36,120 nucleotides of DNA. It comes from Actinomycetota bacterium. Lineage in GTDB: Bacteria > Actinomycetota > Acidimicrobiia > Acidimicrobiales > AC-14. Made by a program: the position numbers and the translations under genes. The notes under the pieces were generated by a model. That model was not told where the DNA came from and ran no database searches. It saw nothing but the letters and a program-made list of their open reading frames with translations. Shown piece by piece: positions 1 to 8,394 of the stretch (within the stretch, counting starts at the first letter, position 1; every line of letters starts with the position of its first letter). The stretch covers positions 1-36,120 of the forward strand of contig VAWU01000052.1 in the NCBI GenBank assembly GCA_005888325.1, given 5' to 3'.

Positions 1-316
1 CAGCTCGCCCGCCCGCATCGCCGCGTCCACCGCCGGCAGCTCACCCAAACGCGCCGCGGTCTCGAGCGTAGCCATCGCGGCGCCCACCGACGAGCCCGCC
101 CGGCGCCAGCCAGTGGGCGGCGGAGCGCTCACCCGCGCCCCGCCAGAGGTTGGAGGCGGCCACCCGCCGCGCCGCTAGCGCCTTGCCCGCGGCACCCAGC
201 TTCTCGATGGTGGCGAAGGTGTCGACCAGACCCGCCGCCGCCTCGGCAGGCAGCGTCTCGGGCTCGAGGGCAGCCACGAACTCGCGCAACTCCGCTTCCA
301 TCTCCTGCAGACGCAT
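1..316 (-). pseudogene. DUF222/HNH endonuclease-type protein (13E12 family), frameshifted and cut by window edge
   Basis: The start (ATG at 316) and first ~73 codons match the intact paralogue at 34377-35654 closely: MRLQEME, then ASNLWRGAGERSAAHWLA. After HWLA the frame is lost. Between matching anchors this copy has 50 bases (71-120) where the paralogue has 52 (35407-35458). Restoring two bases in the GC-rich tract near 100-106 gives RRAGSSVGAAMATLETAARL, which matches the paralogue and stays open to the window edge. This is therefore a -2 frameshift, either real decay or a sequence error. As it stands the frame runs out at about 41. Only the N-terminal DUF222 part is inside the window; any HNH domain would lie to the left. 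A GGAG sits 5-6 bases before the ATG. The promoter and LexA box are described separately. Confidence 0.8.
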
Positions 317-354
317 GAGAACTCCAACGTCCGGGGCTACAGCTCACGGGGAAA

Positions 355-398
355 CGAACGTATGTTCGATGCTAGCAGGCCCCAGCGACAAGACGCAA
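355..398 (-). promoter_or_regulatory. SOS-type promoter with LexA box upstream of the left DUF222 gene
   Basis: Plus-strand 355-369 reads CGAACGTATGTTCGA, which fits the actinobacterial LexA consensus (T)CGAAC-N4-GTTCG(A). On the minus strand a -10 TAGCAT (374-369) abuts the box. A -35 TTGCGT (398-393) lies 18 bases further up. LexA bound here would cover the transcription start. The same -35, spacer, -10 and box order recurs at 35693-35736. LexA boxes before 13E12-type genes are known in mycobacteria, so DNA-damage induction is a reasonable inference. Confidence 0.8.
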
Positions 399-447
399 GC
401 AAGTCCCTCGAGATTTGTGCTGGGTGTCTTCGCGGCGCGAACCGCCG

Positions 448-1338
448 TCAGCCGGTGAGGAAGTCCAGCAGCACGCGCGCCAGCTCGAGCGGCTTGTCCC
501 CCTGGATGGAGTGGCCCGCGCCGTCGACGGTGACCACGGTGGCCGCGGGCCGCCGCCGCAGGAGCTCCTCGACGTCCTCGTCACCGACGACGCCCGACGC
601 GCCGCCGCGCACGAGCAGCAGCGGGGCCTCGACCGCGTCGACCGCGGACCAGAGCGGTGAGAACGACGGCATGCCCTTGCTCTCCGACCAGTTGCGCATC
701 GGGTCGTAACGCCAGCTCCAGCCGCCGTCGGGGAGCTCGCGCGCGTTGTGCAGGATGCCGCGGCGCAACGACGACACCGAGCGGGTCGGGTTGAACTGCA
801 CGGTGCGCTCGAGGATCTCATCGAAGCTCTCGAAGCGCTCGGGCCCGGAGACGAACGCCCGAATCGGCTCGGCCTTCGCCTCGTCGGTCCCAGGCGTGAC
901 GTCGACGACGACCAGCCGCCGCACGAGCTCGGGATGCTGGGCCGCGAGGCACCAGGCGGTGAGCCCGCCGAGCGACATGCCGACGACCATCGCGGCATCG
1001 GGCGCGAGCGCGTTCATCGCGACGGCCACGTCGTCGGCGAGGGTTGCGGGCCAGTAGTCGTGGTCGTCGCGCCAGTCGGAATGCCCGTGGCCCGGGAGGT
1101 CGATGGCCACCAGCGGGCGACCGAAGGCGAGCGCGACGGTGTCCCACGTGTGCGCGTTCTGCGCGCCCCCGTGGAGCAGGACGGCCTCCGGCGGCAGGCC
1201 GCCCCACACCAGCGCGCTCACCTGCCGCTTCCCGTCGACGGGCACGGAGCGGCGCTCCACCGTGGGGGGCCCGGACCACGGCAGGCCGACCTCGTCGGCG
1301 TTCTCGCGGAAGAGGCCCATCTCGTCATAAGCGGTCAT
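448..1338 (-). CDS. Alpha/beta-hydrolase fold protein
   Basis: A 296-residue single-domain hydrolase of usual family length. The oxyanion-hole HGG is at 56-58, the nucleophile elbow VGMSLGG has Ser122, and the catalytic His is H276 in VDGAGHS. A GHGHSDW segment (83-89) is typical of the epoxide-hydrolase/haloperoxidase-like group. The acid residue is not certain (D253 or D146). There is no signal peptide, so it should be cytoplasmic. The start MTAYDEM (1338) has an in-frame alternative at M7. It is divergent from the P450 gene across a 66-bp gap holding a CTGAC-N5-GTCAG palindrome, so the two may be co-regulated. The substrate is unknown; ester, lactone or C-C bond hydrolysis would all fit. 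Confidence 0.88.
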   Translation of the reverse strand: MTAYDEMGLFRENADEVGLPWSGPPTVERRSVPVDGKRQVSALVWGGLPPEAVLLHGGAQNAHTWDTVALAFGRPLVAIDLPGHGHSDWRDDHDYWPATLADDVAVAMNALAPDAAMVVGMSLGGLTAWCLAAQHPELVRRLVVVDVTPGTDEAKAEPIRAFVSGPERFESFDEILERTVQFNPTRSVSSLRRGILHNARELPDGGWSWRYDPMRNWSESKGMPSFSPLWSAVDAVEAPLLLVRGGASGVVGDEDVEELLRRRPAATVVTVDGAGHSIQGDKPLELARVLLDFLTG

Positions 1339-1368
1339 TTGGTCCGCACACTAGGCGGGCGCAGGAAG

Positions 1369-1383
1369 CTGACACAGGGTCAG
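1369..1383. promoter_or_regulatory. CTGAC-N5-GTCAG palindrome, box 1 (hydrolase / P450 junction)
   Basis: The sequence is CTGACACAGGGTCAG. On the plus strand its left arm acts as a -35 (CTGACA or TGACAC). A -10 TACTGT lies at 1393-1398, 17-18 bases on. The P450 GTG follows six bases after the -10, at 1405, which predicts a leaderless mRNA. Leftward, a TAGTGT at 1353-1348 precedes the hydrolase ATG by nine bases but is poorly spaced from the box. The same palindrome recurs at 16715, 29368 and 32556. Confidence 0.7.
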
Positions 1384-1404
1384 AAAAATCGGTACTGTCG
1401 GGCC

Positions 1405-2649
1405 GTGGACCTGAAGGATGTCGACCTCCTCGATCGCGACAACTACGTCGATGGCGTTCCCCACGAGATGTACGAGGTCCTCCGTCGCGAGGCACCCGTT
1501 CACTGGCATCTCGATCCCGACGGGCCGGGCTTCTGGGCCTTGACCCGCTACGACGACGTGGTTCTCGTGAACCGCGACAACGAGCTGTTCTCGTCGGCGC
1601 GCGGGTCGGCGCTGATCATCGAGCAGGACGAAGAGTCACTCTCGCAACAACGGCTGATGATGCTCAACATGGACCCCCCCATGCACACGCGCTACCGGCT
1701 GCTCGTGAACAAGGGGTTCACTCCCCGCATGGTCGGTCAGCTCGAGGAGCGGGCACGCGCGTACGTCAACGCGATGATCGACAACGTCAGTGAGCAGGGC
1801 GAGTGCGACTTCGTCACCGACATCGCCGCCGAGCTCCCGCTGCAGGTGATCGCCGAGGTCATGGGCGTGCCTCAGGAGGACCGGCACCTCGTGTTCGATT
1901 GGAGCAATCGCATGATCGGGGCCGACGACCCCGAGTACCAGGGCAGCCCCGAGGCCGCGTTCGAGGCGTCGGCCGAGCTCTACGCCTATGCCAACCAGCT
2001 CGCCGCCAAGAAGCGCGCCAACCCCGACGACGACATCATTAGCGTGCTGCTGCAGGCCGAGATCGACGGCGACCGCCTCACCGAGCTGGAGTTCGACCTC
2101 TTCTTCCTGCTGCTCGCGGTCGCGGGAAACGAGACGACGCGCAACCTCATCGCCCACGGCCAGCTGGCGCTGATGGATCACCCCGACCAACGGGCCCGGT
2201 TGATCGCCGACCCCTCGCTCATCCCGCACGCGGTCGACGAGATGCTCCGCTGGGGCACACCTGTCATGCACTTCCGTCGCACCGCGCAGCGCGACACCGA
2301 GATCCGCGGCCAGCGCATCGCCGAAGGCGACAAGGTCGTGATCTTCTACATCTCGGCCAACCGCGACGAGGACGTGTTCGACGACCCGTACCGCTTCGAC
2401 ATCGGTCGCACGCCGAACGAGCACGTCGCCTTCGGCGGAGGGGGCCCGCACTTCTGCCTCGGGGCCAACCTCGCCCGGCTGGAGATCCGCGTCATGTTCG
2501 AGGAGTTGATCCGCCGGCTCCCCGACATGCAGCCTTCAGGCCCGGTGCAGCGCCTCCGGTCCAACTTCATCAACGGCATCAAGCACATGCCGGTGCAGTT
2601 CACCAAGGCCCGCAGGGAGTCGGCGCCCCGCCCGTACGCGGTGTCCTAG
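1405..2649 (+). CDS. Cytochrome P450, CYP125/CYP142-like
   Basis: A 414-residue soluble bacterial P450. The DPPMHTRYR segment is at 90-98, the I-helix AGNETT at 240-245, the K-helix ExxR is E279-R282, and the heme loop FGGGGPHFCLG has proximal Cys351. The GNETTRN sequence and the C-terminal LRSNFINGIKHMPV are characteristic of the CYP125/CYP142/CYP124 group, which oxidises the terminal methyl of sterol side chains or branched lipids. A related substrate is inferred here. The reading frame stays open upstream, but GTG 1405 is chosen because the protein begins there as family members do and a -10 TACTGT sits six bases before it. No ferredoxin gene is adjacent. It ends 11 bp from a convergent gene. 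Confidence 0.93.
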   Translation: MDLKDVDLLDRDNYVDGVPHEMYEVLRREAPVHWHLDPDGPGFWALTRYDDVVLVNRDNELFSSARGSALIIEQDEESLSQQRLMMLNMDPPMHTRYRLLVNKGFTPRMVGQLEERARAYVNAMIDNVSEQGECDFVTDIAAELPLQVIAEVMGVPQEDRHLVFDWSNRMIGADDPEYQGSPEAAFEASAELYAYANQLAAKKRANPDDDIISVLLQAEIDGDRLTELEFDLFFLLLAVAGNETTRNLIAHGQLALMDHPDQRARLIADPSLIPHAVDEMLRWGTPVMHFRRTAQRDTEIRGQRIAEGDKVVIFYISANRDEDVFDDPYRFDIGRTPNEHVAFGGGGPHFCLGANLARLEIRVMFEELIRRLPDMQPSGPVQRLRSNFINGIKHMPVQFTKARRESAPRPYAVS

Positions 2650-2660
2650 CCCCCGCGCCG

Positions 2661-3785
2661 TCAACACCCGCTCGCCTGGTAGCCGTGCCGGCATTTCCAG
2701 GCAGCTACCGCGCGATCCCACGTACTCGCCGTGGAGACCACCCTGACGCCGGCGGGCAGCCGCCCGGGGTAGGTCCCGCCACCGAGCCACACCAGCGTGG
2801 TCGGATCGGCCGGACAGGCGCGGTCGTCGATCGTCGTCCCGGGCGGGAACGACATCGCGTCGGCTCCGTTGAGCGACCGCGCGTCCACCTTGAACACCGA
2901 GCACCTGATGACGAGGGTGTTGCCGCTGGAGCTCCATTTGAACAGCGCGTTCTCACCGGGGCCTGCCCGATGCGGGGTGACGTAGAGGCCGATGAGCATG
3001 TGATCCAGCGTCAAGCTCTCACTCTTGGGGCTCGAGAAGTCAGTTGCCTTCGACGGCGGCCGCTCCGAAACCCCGGTGTTGCACTGCTCCCACAGATTGT
3101 CGGCGAGGATGCCGCCGATCACGAAGTCGTTCTCGATGCAATCGTCGCGGATGCGGGTGAAGTACGTACCGCTGATGTTGAGCGTGGCGTCGTTGGCATT
3201 CCGCACCGTCTCCTCCGGCCGCACGCCGTCCTCGACGTTGTCGCACCGCAAGTTGTGGATGTCGATCGACCCCTTGCCGATGTAGCGGAGGCAGGCGCCG
3301 TTGTAGCGGGCATGTGCCTCCTCCCACGTGACCCCGTCCGCCAGCTGGCCTTGCGCGTCGCCACCGATGACGCAATCACCTACGGCCGGGGACCTCGTGC
3401 CGATCGCGAAGACGCTTTCGTTCCCGGCCAGTAGGTACGGATAGGCGACAGACGTGACCTTGTCGAGGGTGTACGCCACGTCGGGCCGCGGCGCTGCCTG
3501 TTTCCATTGGTGCGTCAAGTTCGTCCCCGCGGGAAGCGGCGTCGCCTGAGCCTTCCGTGCGCAGTTGTCAGTTGGATCGCCAGGGGATTGTGAGGAGTTG
3601 CCGGTCGCGGGCCGTAATGTCGTCGGGGTCGCCACGAGGGGGGCGCGTTTGGGTCTGGTCGATCCTCCGGGAGTCCCGCTCCGCCCCAGAAGCACCGCCA
3701 TCAGCACGAAGCCCGCGACCGCGACGGTTGCAGCGGCCACGACACGACGGCGATTCGAGCCGGAGGAGGTGCCCGCCGTGGTCAC
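2661..3785 (-). CDS. Membrane-anchored, probably right-handed beta-helix surface protein
   Basis: 374 residues. A short basic N-terminus (RRR at 12-14) is followed by one hydrophobic segment (about 15-34), then a Pro/Thr/Ser-rich linker (35-75) and an extracellular domain of about 300 residues. That domain has repeating short beta-like stretches (GKGSIDIHNLRCDNVEDG, ATLNISGTYFTRIRDDCIE, NTLVIRCSVFKVDARS) typical of parallel beta-helix folds, and several cysteines suited to disulfides. It is the last gene of a two-gene minus-strand unit, 12 bp after the O-antigen-ligase-like gene, so a role in cell-surface polysaccharide modification or binding is plausible. No catalytic motif of a pectate-lyase or epimerase family was identified. 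The start is GTG 3785 without a clear ribosome site. Confidence 0.75.
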   Translation of the reverse strand: MTTAGTSSGSNRRRVVAAATVAVAGFVLMAVLLGRSGTPGGSTRPKRAPLVATPTTLRPATGNSSQSPGDPTDNCARKAQATPLPAGTNLTHQWKQAAPRPDVAYTLDKVTSVAYPYLLAGNESVFAIGTRSPAVGDCVIGGDAQGQLADGVTWEEAHARYNGACLRYIGKGSIDIHNLRCDNVEDGVRPEETVRNANDATLNISGTYFTRIRDDCIENDFVIGGILADNLWEQCNTGVSERPPSKATDFSSPKSESLTLDHMLIGLYVTPHRAGPGENALFKWSSSGNTLVIRCSVFKVDARSLNGADAMSFPPGTTIDDRACPADPTTLVWLGGGTYPGRLPAGVRVVSTASTWDRAVAAWKCRHGYQASGC

Positions 3786-3797
3786 TCGCGTACGCGC

Positions 3798-5132
3798 TCA
3801 ACTCTCCGGAAGCGAGAGCTGCACCCCGTCGGATGCACTGCCAACAGCTCGGTCCGCGAACGGCGATCGCTTGTCGGCAACCGTGTAGAGCGCAGCGACG
3901 ATGCCCAGCAGGACCCAGAGGTGACGGTAGTGCAGCACTTCGTGGGTGCCTGCGGTCACGGCCATGGCCACGAGCGCGCCGATGAGCGGCGCGGTTTCCG
4001 GGATGACGAGCCTGACCTCGTTCGACAGACGCCGCGGGTCGATGCTGGCGGCACGCACTGCGACCGCGCCGATGAGCAGCAGCAGCGCGACCTCTCCGAG
4101 GGCGCCCCGCTCGACCAGGGTGGCCAGGTAGTCGTCGTGGGCCGTCTTGACCGTCGCCGCTGCGTCGGCGCCCAATGTGAGGATGGTGGTGCCCGGCCCG
4201 CGGCCCAACAGGCTGCCGGTCAGGAAGAGCTGGAACTCCGACTTGAAGAGCGACTGTCGTTTGGTGGCGCTACGGGAGCTGCGGGCCACCGAATAGCGCA
4301 GCAGAGAGTTCTGAGAGTGTTGCACGTTGGGCGCGAACCGCTGCTTGAGGAGGAGGCCTCCGGCGCCCCCGACCACCAGGACCATCAGCACGACGGCGAG
4401 GGCGACGACGGAGTCGGCACGCCGGCGGATCACGACGAAGCCCGCCGCCAGCCCCGCCAAGGGAAGGCCCAACAGCGCGGCATTGGAACCCGTCAGCACC
4501 AACGCGCCGAAGATCATCAGGCCCGCGCCGACGCGGAGCCTGCGGTTCGTCGGACAGCGCGCCGCGATCAGGATGAACAGCGAGATGAAGAAGTAGTTGG
4601 CGGCCATGTTCGGGTTGTCGAAGTTGAGCTCGGCGCGCCCGCCCGTCGTGGGGTTGATCCCCGCCAGCGCGCGGTGGTGGGTGGCGACGGCGCCGAGCAG
4701 GAGGGTGGCCCACCCGACCGCGCTCCAGGCCCACGTGCGCAAGATCACCGACAGCCCCGCCGGCGTCCGACACGCGTTCACCACCGCCGCACACCACGCG
4801 AGGAGGAAGACATCCTGGCCCACGGCCAGAGCGCCCGCGCTCGGCGAGATGCTGAACATCGCAGCCACGCACCCGGTGATGACCAACCCGCCCACCGGCA
4901 CCACGTAGGGCACGCGCAGGCGCTCCCGCGTGGCGCTCGCCCACAGCAGCGTGACCACCAGGGCCGCGGCCATGACGACGTCGGCGGGTGCCATGTGCCC
5001 CGGTCCCTTGGGACGCAGGAGGGGCAGGAGGGCGACGCCTGCTGCGACCGTGCCGACCATGAGGCGATCGCGTCGGTGCACGAAGCCCGCAGGCGAGTGG
5101 AACACCCGACGGTCGGGCGCCAGGACGCTCAT
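3798..5132 (-). CDS. O-antigen ligase / Wzy-type polymerase family membrane protein
   Basis: 444 residues with about ten to twelve hydrophobic segments. The family motif FDNPNMAANY (171-180) lies after a periplasmic-type loop. A second loop carries AHDDYLATLVERGALG (331-346), whose His332 matches the conserved histidine of Wzy_C/WaaL-type proteins. Such proteins transfer or polymerise lipid-linked oligosaccharides outside the membrane; in actinobacteria they serve exopolysaccharide or cell-wall glycan assembly. The frame is open further upstream, but ATG 5132 (MSVLAPDRR) is chosen because the upstream part overlaps another gene antisense and has no membrane character. It probably heads a two-gene operon with the beta-helix protein. 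No glycosyltransferases are nearby. Confidence 0.85.
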   Translation of the reverse strand: MSVLAPDRRVFHSPAGFVHRRDRLMVGTVAAGVALLPLLRPKGPGHMAPADVVMAAALVVTLLWASATRERLRVPYVVPVGGLVITGCVAAMFSISPSAGALAVGQDVFLLAWCAAVVNACRTPAGLSVILRTWAWSAVGWATLLLGAVATHHRALAGINPTTGGRAELNFDNPNMAANYFFISLFILIAARCPTNRRLRVGAGLMIFGALVLTGSNAALLGLPLAGLAAGFVVIRRRADSVVALAVVLMVLVVGGAGGLLLKQRFAPNVQHSQNSLLRYSVARSSRSATKRQSLFKSEFQLFLTGSLLGRGPGTTILTLGADAAATVKTAHDDYLATLVERGALGEVALLLLIGAVAVRAASIDPRRLSNEVRLVIPETAPLIGALVAMAVTAGTHEVLHYRHLWVLLGIVAALYTVADKRSPFADRAVGSASDGVQLSLPES

Positions 5133-5332
5133 GGACGGCTCGCGGTGCTGAAGGAGGCGCGTCGGTTCGCCGTTGTCGCAGCTGCCAGTCGTCGTGCGCC
5201 GGAGGCCATACGGGCCACGGTAACAACGCCACACATCGTGGCAAGGACGGGCCCCACCGTACCCGGAGCTACGGAATCGGCCGTATGTTCGCCGCAGTCT
5301 CGGCGGCCGGGCGCGGGGCGACGGACGGTGTT

Positions 5333-5569
5333 CTAGTCGTCCGAGGACGGGATCGCCTGGCCGCGTCCCAACTCGGTGAAGCGTTCGTTGAGCGCACCCA
5401 CGATCAGATCGCGGTCGTGGGTGGTGGGCAGCAGCGCGCCATAGAGGTACGCCTCCACTTCGAGTGGCGTGCGCCTCCCACCCAACTCGAAGTACCGGAG
5501 CCACAAGTCGCCGTGGGAGAGGCGGGCCTCCCGGCGCGACTGATCGAGCACGTCAGGACTCTCGCGCAT
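5333..5569 (-). CDS. Small conserved hypothetical protein (78 aa)
   Basis: A 78-residue soluble protein rich in charged residues: SRREARLSHGDLWLRYFELGG, then LEVEAYLYGALLPTTHDRDL and ALNERFTELG. I recognise this as a short conserved actinobacterial hypothetical type; its function is unknown. It is probably all helical. It starts at ATG 5569 about 200 bp upstream of the ligase gene on the same strand and could be monocistronic. The 175-bp region upstream of it is shared with the divergent Asp-box gene and is relatively AT-rich near 5640-5660. Confidence 0.7.
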   Translation of the reverse strand: MRESPDVLDQSRREARLSHGDLWLRYFELGGRRTPLEVEAYLYGALLPTTHDRDLIVGALNERFTELGRGQAIPSSDD

Positions 5570-5744
5570 CGCTCGCTCTCATCCGCTCGACCCGTGAACG
5601 TCGAGCGCTAGAACGGACCCTCACTGTTGAAGGCGGGGTCGATTTTACAAATTCTGCGCCCCGCCCGTCTAGACGTCCGCTCGAAATCCCGCGAGTTTCG
5701 TCACTGTGGGCTAGACACGCGTCACAGGCCGGGAAGGGGGACCC

Positions 5745-7259
5745 ATGCCAATCGCCCGTCGCGTCGTCATGGCGATCGCAGCTGCGGTCGTCGTCGCGCC
5801 CGCGTCCGCGGGAGCCTTCAGCAACGGCTGGTCGCCCGCCCGCGACCACGCGCGCGCGCGCGACGCCGCGTTCCACGCGCTCCTTCGCGCCAACGCCGCC
5901 CCCCGCGCCGCAGCCGCGCCACTCCCGTCGACACCGGCCGAGCCTGGCACCGCGAGCACCGTCGCGTCCTTCCAGACCGTCACGAGCGTCGGCCGCATCG
6001 CCCGGGACACGTCGCCGCCGCAGGCCGGTTCCGAGCCCGACACGCAGATCGAGCCCGACATCGCGGTCAGCCCGCTCGACCCCCGCGTGGTCGTCGCCAC
6101 GTTCCAGCAGGGCCGCTTCGCAGACGGCGGCTCGGTCGACCCCGGCTTCGCCACCTCGCACGACGGAGGCGTCACCTGGCGCCACGGCAACCTCCCCCAC
6201 CTCACCACTGCGGTGGGCGGCCGGTGGGGCCGGGCTTCCGACCCCGTCGTGGCGTTCGCCGCGGGTGGCAGGGTCTACATCCAGACGCTCGTCCTCAACG
6301 CCGGCAGCTGCGACAACGGAGTGGCCGTACAACGTTCCGACGACGGCGGCTTCACGTGGACCGACCCCTTCATCGTGCAGGAGGACGGGTGCGAGGGGTT
6401 CAACGACAAGAACTGGATGACGGTGGACACGTCGCCCATGAGCCCCCACCGCGGCCGCGTCTACTCGGTGTGGGACCGCAGCACCGCCAAAGGCGCGCCG
6501 CAGCTGCTCCGCTGGTCCGACGACGGCGGCGCGCACTGGGGGCCACTCGTCCACGTGACCGACGGGCACGCCGACACCATCGGCGCCCAACCGGTCGTGC
6601 AGCCCAATGGTGACCTCACCAACGTGTACTACCGGCTCGCGGCCGACGGCATCCGGCTCGTGGCCAAGACGTCGCACGACGGCGGGGCCACCTTCACCGA
6701 CCACGTGCTCATCGACCACGCCACGCCGAGCGAGCCGGCGGACATGCGAACCGGCGGCCTGCCGTCGGTCACCGTCGACCCCCTGACCGGCCACCTCTTC
6801 GCGGTGTGGCAGGACGTGCGCTTCCGCACCGACGGGCTCAACGACGTCGTCATCACCCGCTCCGTCAACGGAGGGCGGTCATGGTTGTTCCTGGGCCGCG
6901 TCAACGCTGAGTCGGCACTCCAGCTTCGCGACAACTTCACGCCCGACGTGGCGGCGCGTGGCGGGCGGGTGTTCGTCACCTACCGCACCCGCTCCAACCG
7001 GGACGGCCCGTCGCTGTTCGTGGACGAGCGCTTCGTCCCCTCGCCCGACGACGGCCGGAGCTTCAACGGGGAGCTGGTGCTCGGGCCCGCCGCCGACCTG
7101 CGCTACGCCGCCCGGTCGCGCGGATACTTCCTGGGCGATTACATGGGCGTCGCGGCCGGGTCCGACGGCTCGGTCCACGCCGTCTGGTGCCTTTCGGCGG
7201 CGCCTCCCGTGCCCGAGCGCTACTTCCAGACCGCCTGGTCGGCGACGATCCGGCGTTGA
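5745..7259 (+). CDS. Secreted Asp-box (BNR/sialidase-like) beta-propeller protein
   Basis: 504 residues with a Sec signal peptide (basic start, hydrophobic 7-20, likely cut after an ASA near 20-22). The mature part carries five Asp-box type turns: SHDGGVTW (138-145), SDDGGFTW (198-205), SDDGGAHW (258-265), SHDGGATF (310-317) and a weaker SVNGGRSW (373-380). Their regular spacing of about 55-60 residues indicates a six-bladed propeller. The arginine triad and FRIP motif of true sialidases are not obvious, so an exported binding or scaffold protein is as likely as a glycosidase. A purine-rich GGGAAGGGGG about four bases upstream supports ATG 5745. It is divergent from the 78-aa gene. Confidence 0.83.
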   Translation: MPIARRVVMAIAAAVVVAPASAGAFSNGWSPARDHARARDAAFHALLRANAAPRAAAAPLPSTPAEPGTASTVASFQTVTSVGRIARDTSPPQAGSEPDTQIEPDIAVSPLDPRVVVATFQQGRFADGGSVDPGFATSHDGGVTWRHGNLPHLTTAVGGRWGRASDPVVAFAAGGRVYIQTLVLNAGSCDNGVAVQRSDDGGFTWTDPFIVQEDGCEGFNDKNWMTVDTSPMSPHRGRVYSVWDRSTAKGAPQLLRWSDDGGAHWGPLVHVTDGHADTIGAQPVVQPNGDLTNVYYRLAADGIRLVAKTSHDGGATFTDHVLIDHATPSEPADMRTGGLPSVTVDPLTGHLFAVWQDVRFRTDGLNDVVITRSVNGGRSWLFLGRVNAESALQLRDNFTPDVAARGGRVFVTYRTRSNRDGPSLFVDERFVPSPDDGRSFNGELVLGPAADLRYAARSRGYFLGDYMGVAAGSDGSVHAVWCLSAAPPVPERYFQTAWSATIRR

Positions 7260-7302
7260 CCCGACCTCCGCCGGCAGGGCGCTGAACCACTACGGTTCGC
7301 GC

Positions 7303-8388
7303 ATGCCCGTCCCCCAGCAACGCGATCTCGAGGTCGCCCGCGGCGCGCTCTCGAGATGGCTCGCCGACCGGCTCGGCGCCCGCGACGTGACGTTGTCCGA
7401 CATCACCGGGCCCGCGTTCACCGGGTTCTCGAACGAGACGCTGCTGTTCGACGCCGAGTGGATCGCGGAGGGCGAGCGGCACCGGCAGGGCATGGTGGCG
7501 CGCGTCAAGCCCACCGCCTACACGATCTTCCTCGAGTCGGTGTTCGAGGAGCAGTACCGGGTGATGGAGGCCCTGGGCCGCCAGAGCGACGTGCTCGTGC
7601 CGCCGGTCGTCGGCTACGAGAGCGACGAGTCGGTGCTCGGCGCGCCGTTCTTCGTGATGCAGAAGATCGACGGCCGCATCCCCGAGGACAACCCGCCGTA
7701 CCACACGGAAGGTTGGGTGACCGGGATCGCGCCCGACGACCGCAGGGCGATGTGGTGGAGCGGGATCGAACAGATGGCGCGGATCCACCATGTCGACTGG
7801 CGCGCGCTCGGCCTCGACTTCCTCGATGACGCGACGCGCGGGCAGCCCGGCATCGAGCAGCAGCTCGACTACTACGGCGAGTACCTCGAGTGGGCGGCCG
7901 AGGGGCGTCCGCAGCCGGTCACCGAAGCGGCCTTCGAGTGGTTGCGGGCCAACCGGCCGCACCCCGACGGGCCGGCCGGGCTGTGCTGGGGCGACTCGCG
8001 CATCGGCAACATGATCTTCGACGGCCACCGGTGCGTGGCCGTGCTGGACTGGGAGATGGTCACCCTCGGACCATGGGAGCAGGACCTGGCCTGGTGGCTC
8101 TTCCTCGACCGGCACCACAGCGAGGGCGTCGGCGTCGATCGCCTCGAGGGCTTTCCGAGCCACACCGACACGGTCGCCCGCTACGAGCAGCTGATGGGGC
8201 GGCCGGCGGAGCACCTCGACTACTACGGGGTGTTCGCCGGCTTCCGCTTCGCGGTGGTCATGATCCGCGTCATCGCGATGGCTGTTGCCTTCGAGCTGCT
8301 CCCGCCCGACACCGACATGGGCACGAACAACATCGTCACGACGCTGCTGGCCCGGCAGCTGGGGCTGCCCAGCTCGGTCGGAGGCTGA
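7303..8388 (+). CDS. Phosphotransferase family protein (aminoglycoside/choline-kinase fold)
   Basis: 361 residues. Kinase-like features: an N-terminal lobe with FSNETLLFDAEW (42-53), a catalytic loop CWGDSRIGNM (228-237, Asp231 and Asn236) and the metal-binding LDW (Asp249) followed by EMVTLG. Related proteins resemble the N-terminal domain of human ACAD10/11, which phosphorylates 4-hydroxyacyl-CoAs, and often sit beside acyl-CoA dehydrogenases. A role in hydroxyacyl-CoA handling is thus an inference that fits the neighbourhood. The frame is open upstream, but ATG 7303 has a TACGGT -10 at 7291-7296, six bases before it, indicating a leaderless mRNA. Its end is 6 bp from the convergent SDR gene. 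Confidence 0.87.
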   Translation: MPVPQQRDLEVARGALSRWLADRLGARDVTLSDITGPAFTGFSNETLLFDAEWIAEGERHRQGMVARVKPTAYTIFLESVFEEQYRVMEALGRQSDVLVPPVVGYESDESVLGAPFFVMQKIDGRIPEDNPPYHTEGWVTGIAPDDRRAMWWSGIEQMARIHHVDWRALGLDFLDDATRGQPGIEQQLDYYGEYLEWAAEGRPQPVTEAAFEWLRANRPHPDGPAGLCWGDSRIGNMIFDGHRCVAVLDWEMVTLGPWEQDLAWWLFLDRHHSEGVGVDRLEGFPSHTDTVARYEQLMGRPAEHLDYYGVFAGFRFAVVMIRVIAMAVAFELLPPDTDMGTNNIVTTLLARQLGLPSSVGG

Positions 8389-8394
8389 GGCGCC

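Larger units (their letters stand above)
1..440. repeat. Left copy of a diverged direct repeat (DUF222 5' part plus upstream region)
   Basis: This segment aligns with about 35339-35785 in the same orientation. The match covers the first part of the DUF222 reading frame, the promoter and LexA box, and roughly 70 bases beyond the box (for example cgacaag-cgcaagca and gagatttgt-ctgg). Conservation upstream of the start codon shows that the whole transcription unit was duplicated. The two copies enclose about 35 kb. Similarity is high but not identical, so the duplication is not recent. Confidence 0.75.

Noticed and set aside
748-1404. Upstream extension of the P450 reading frame to 633 residues
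   Set aside because: It is antisense to the alpha/beta hydrolase gene, has no family similarity, and the P450 family start plus a -10 place the beginning at 1405.
5275-5295. GGCCGTATGTTCGCC as a third LexA box
   Set aside because: Only the right half-site matches; the left arm is GGCC instead of GAAC, and no suitable gene start is nearby.
5745-7259. Calling the Asp-box protein a sialidase
   Set aside because: Asp-boxes are structural. The catalytic arginine triad and the FRIP motif are not evident.
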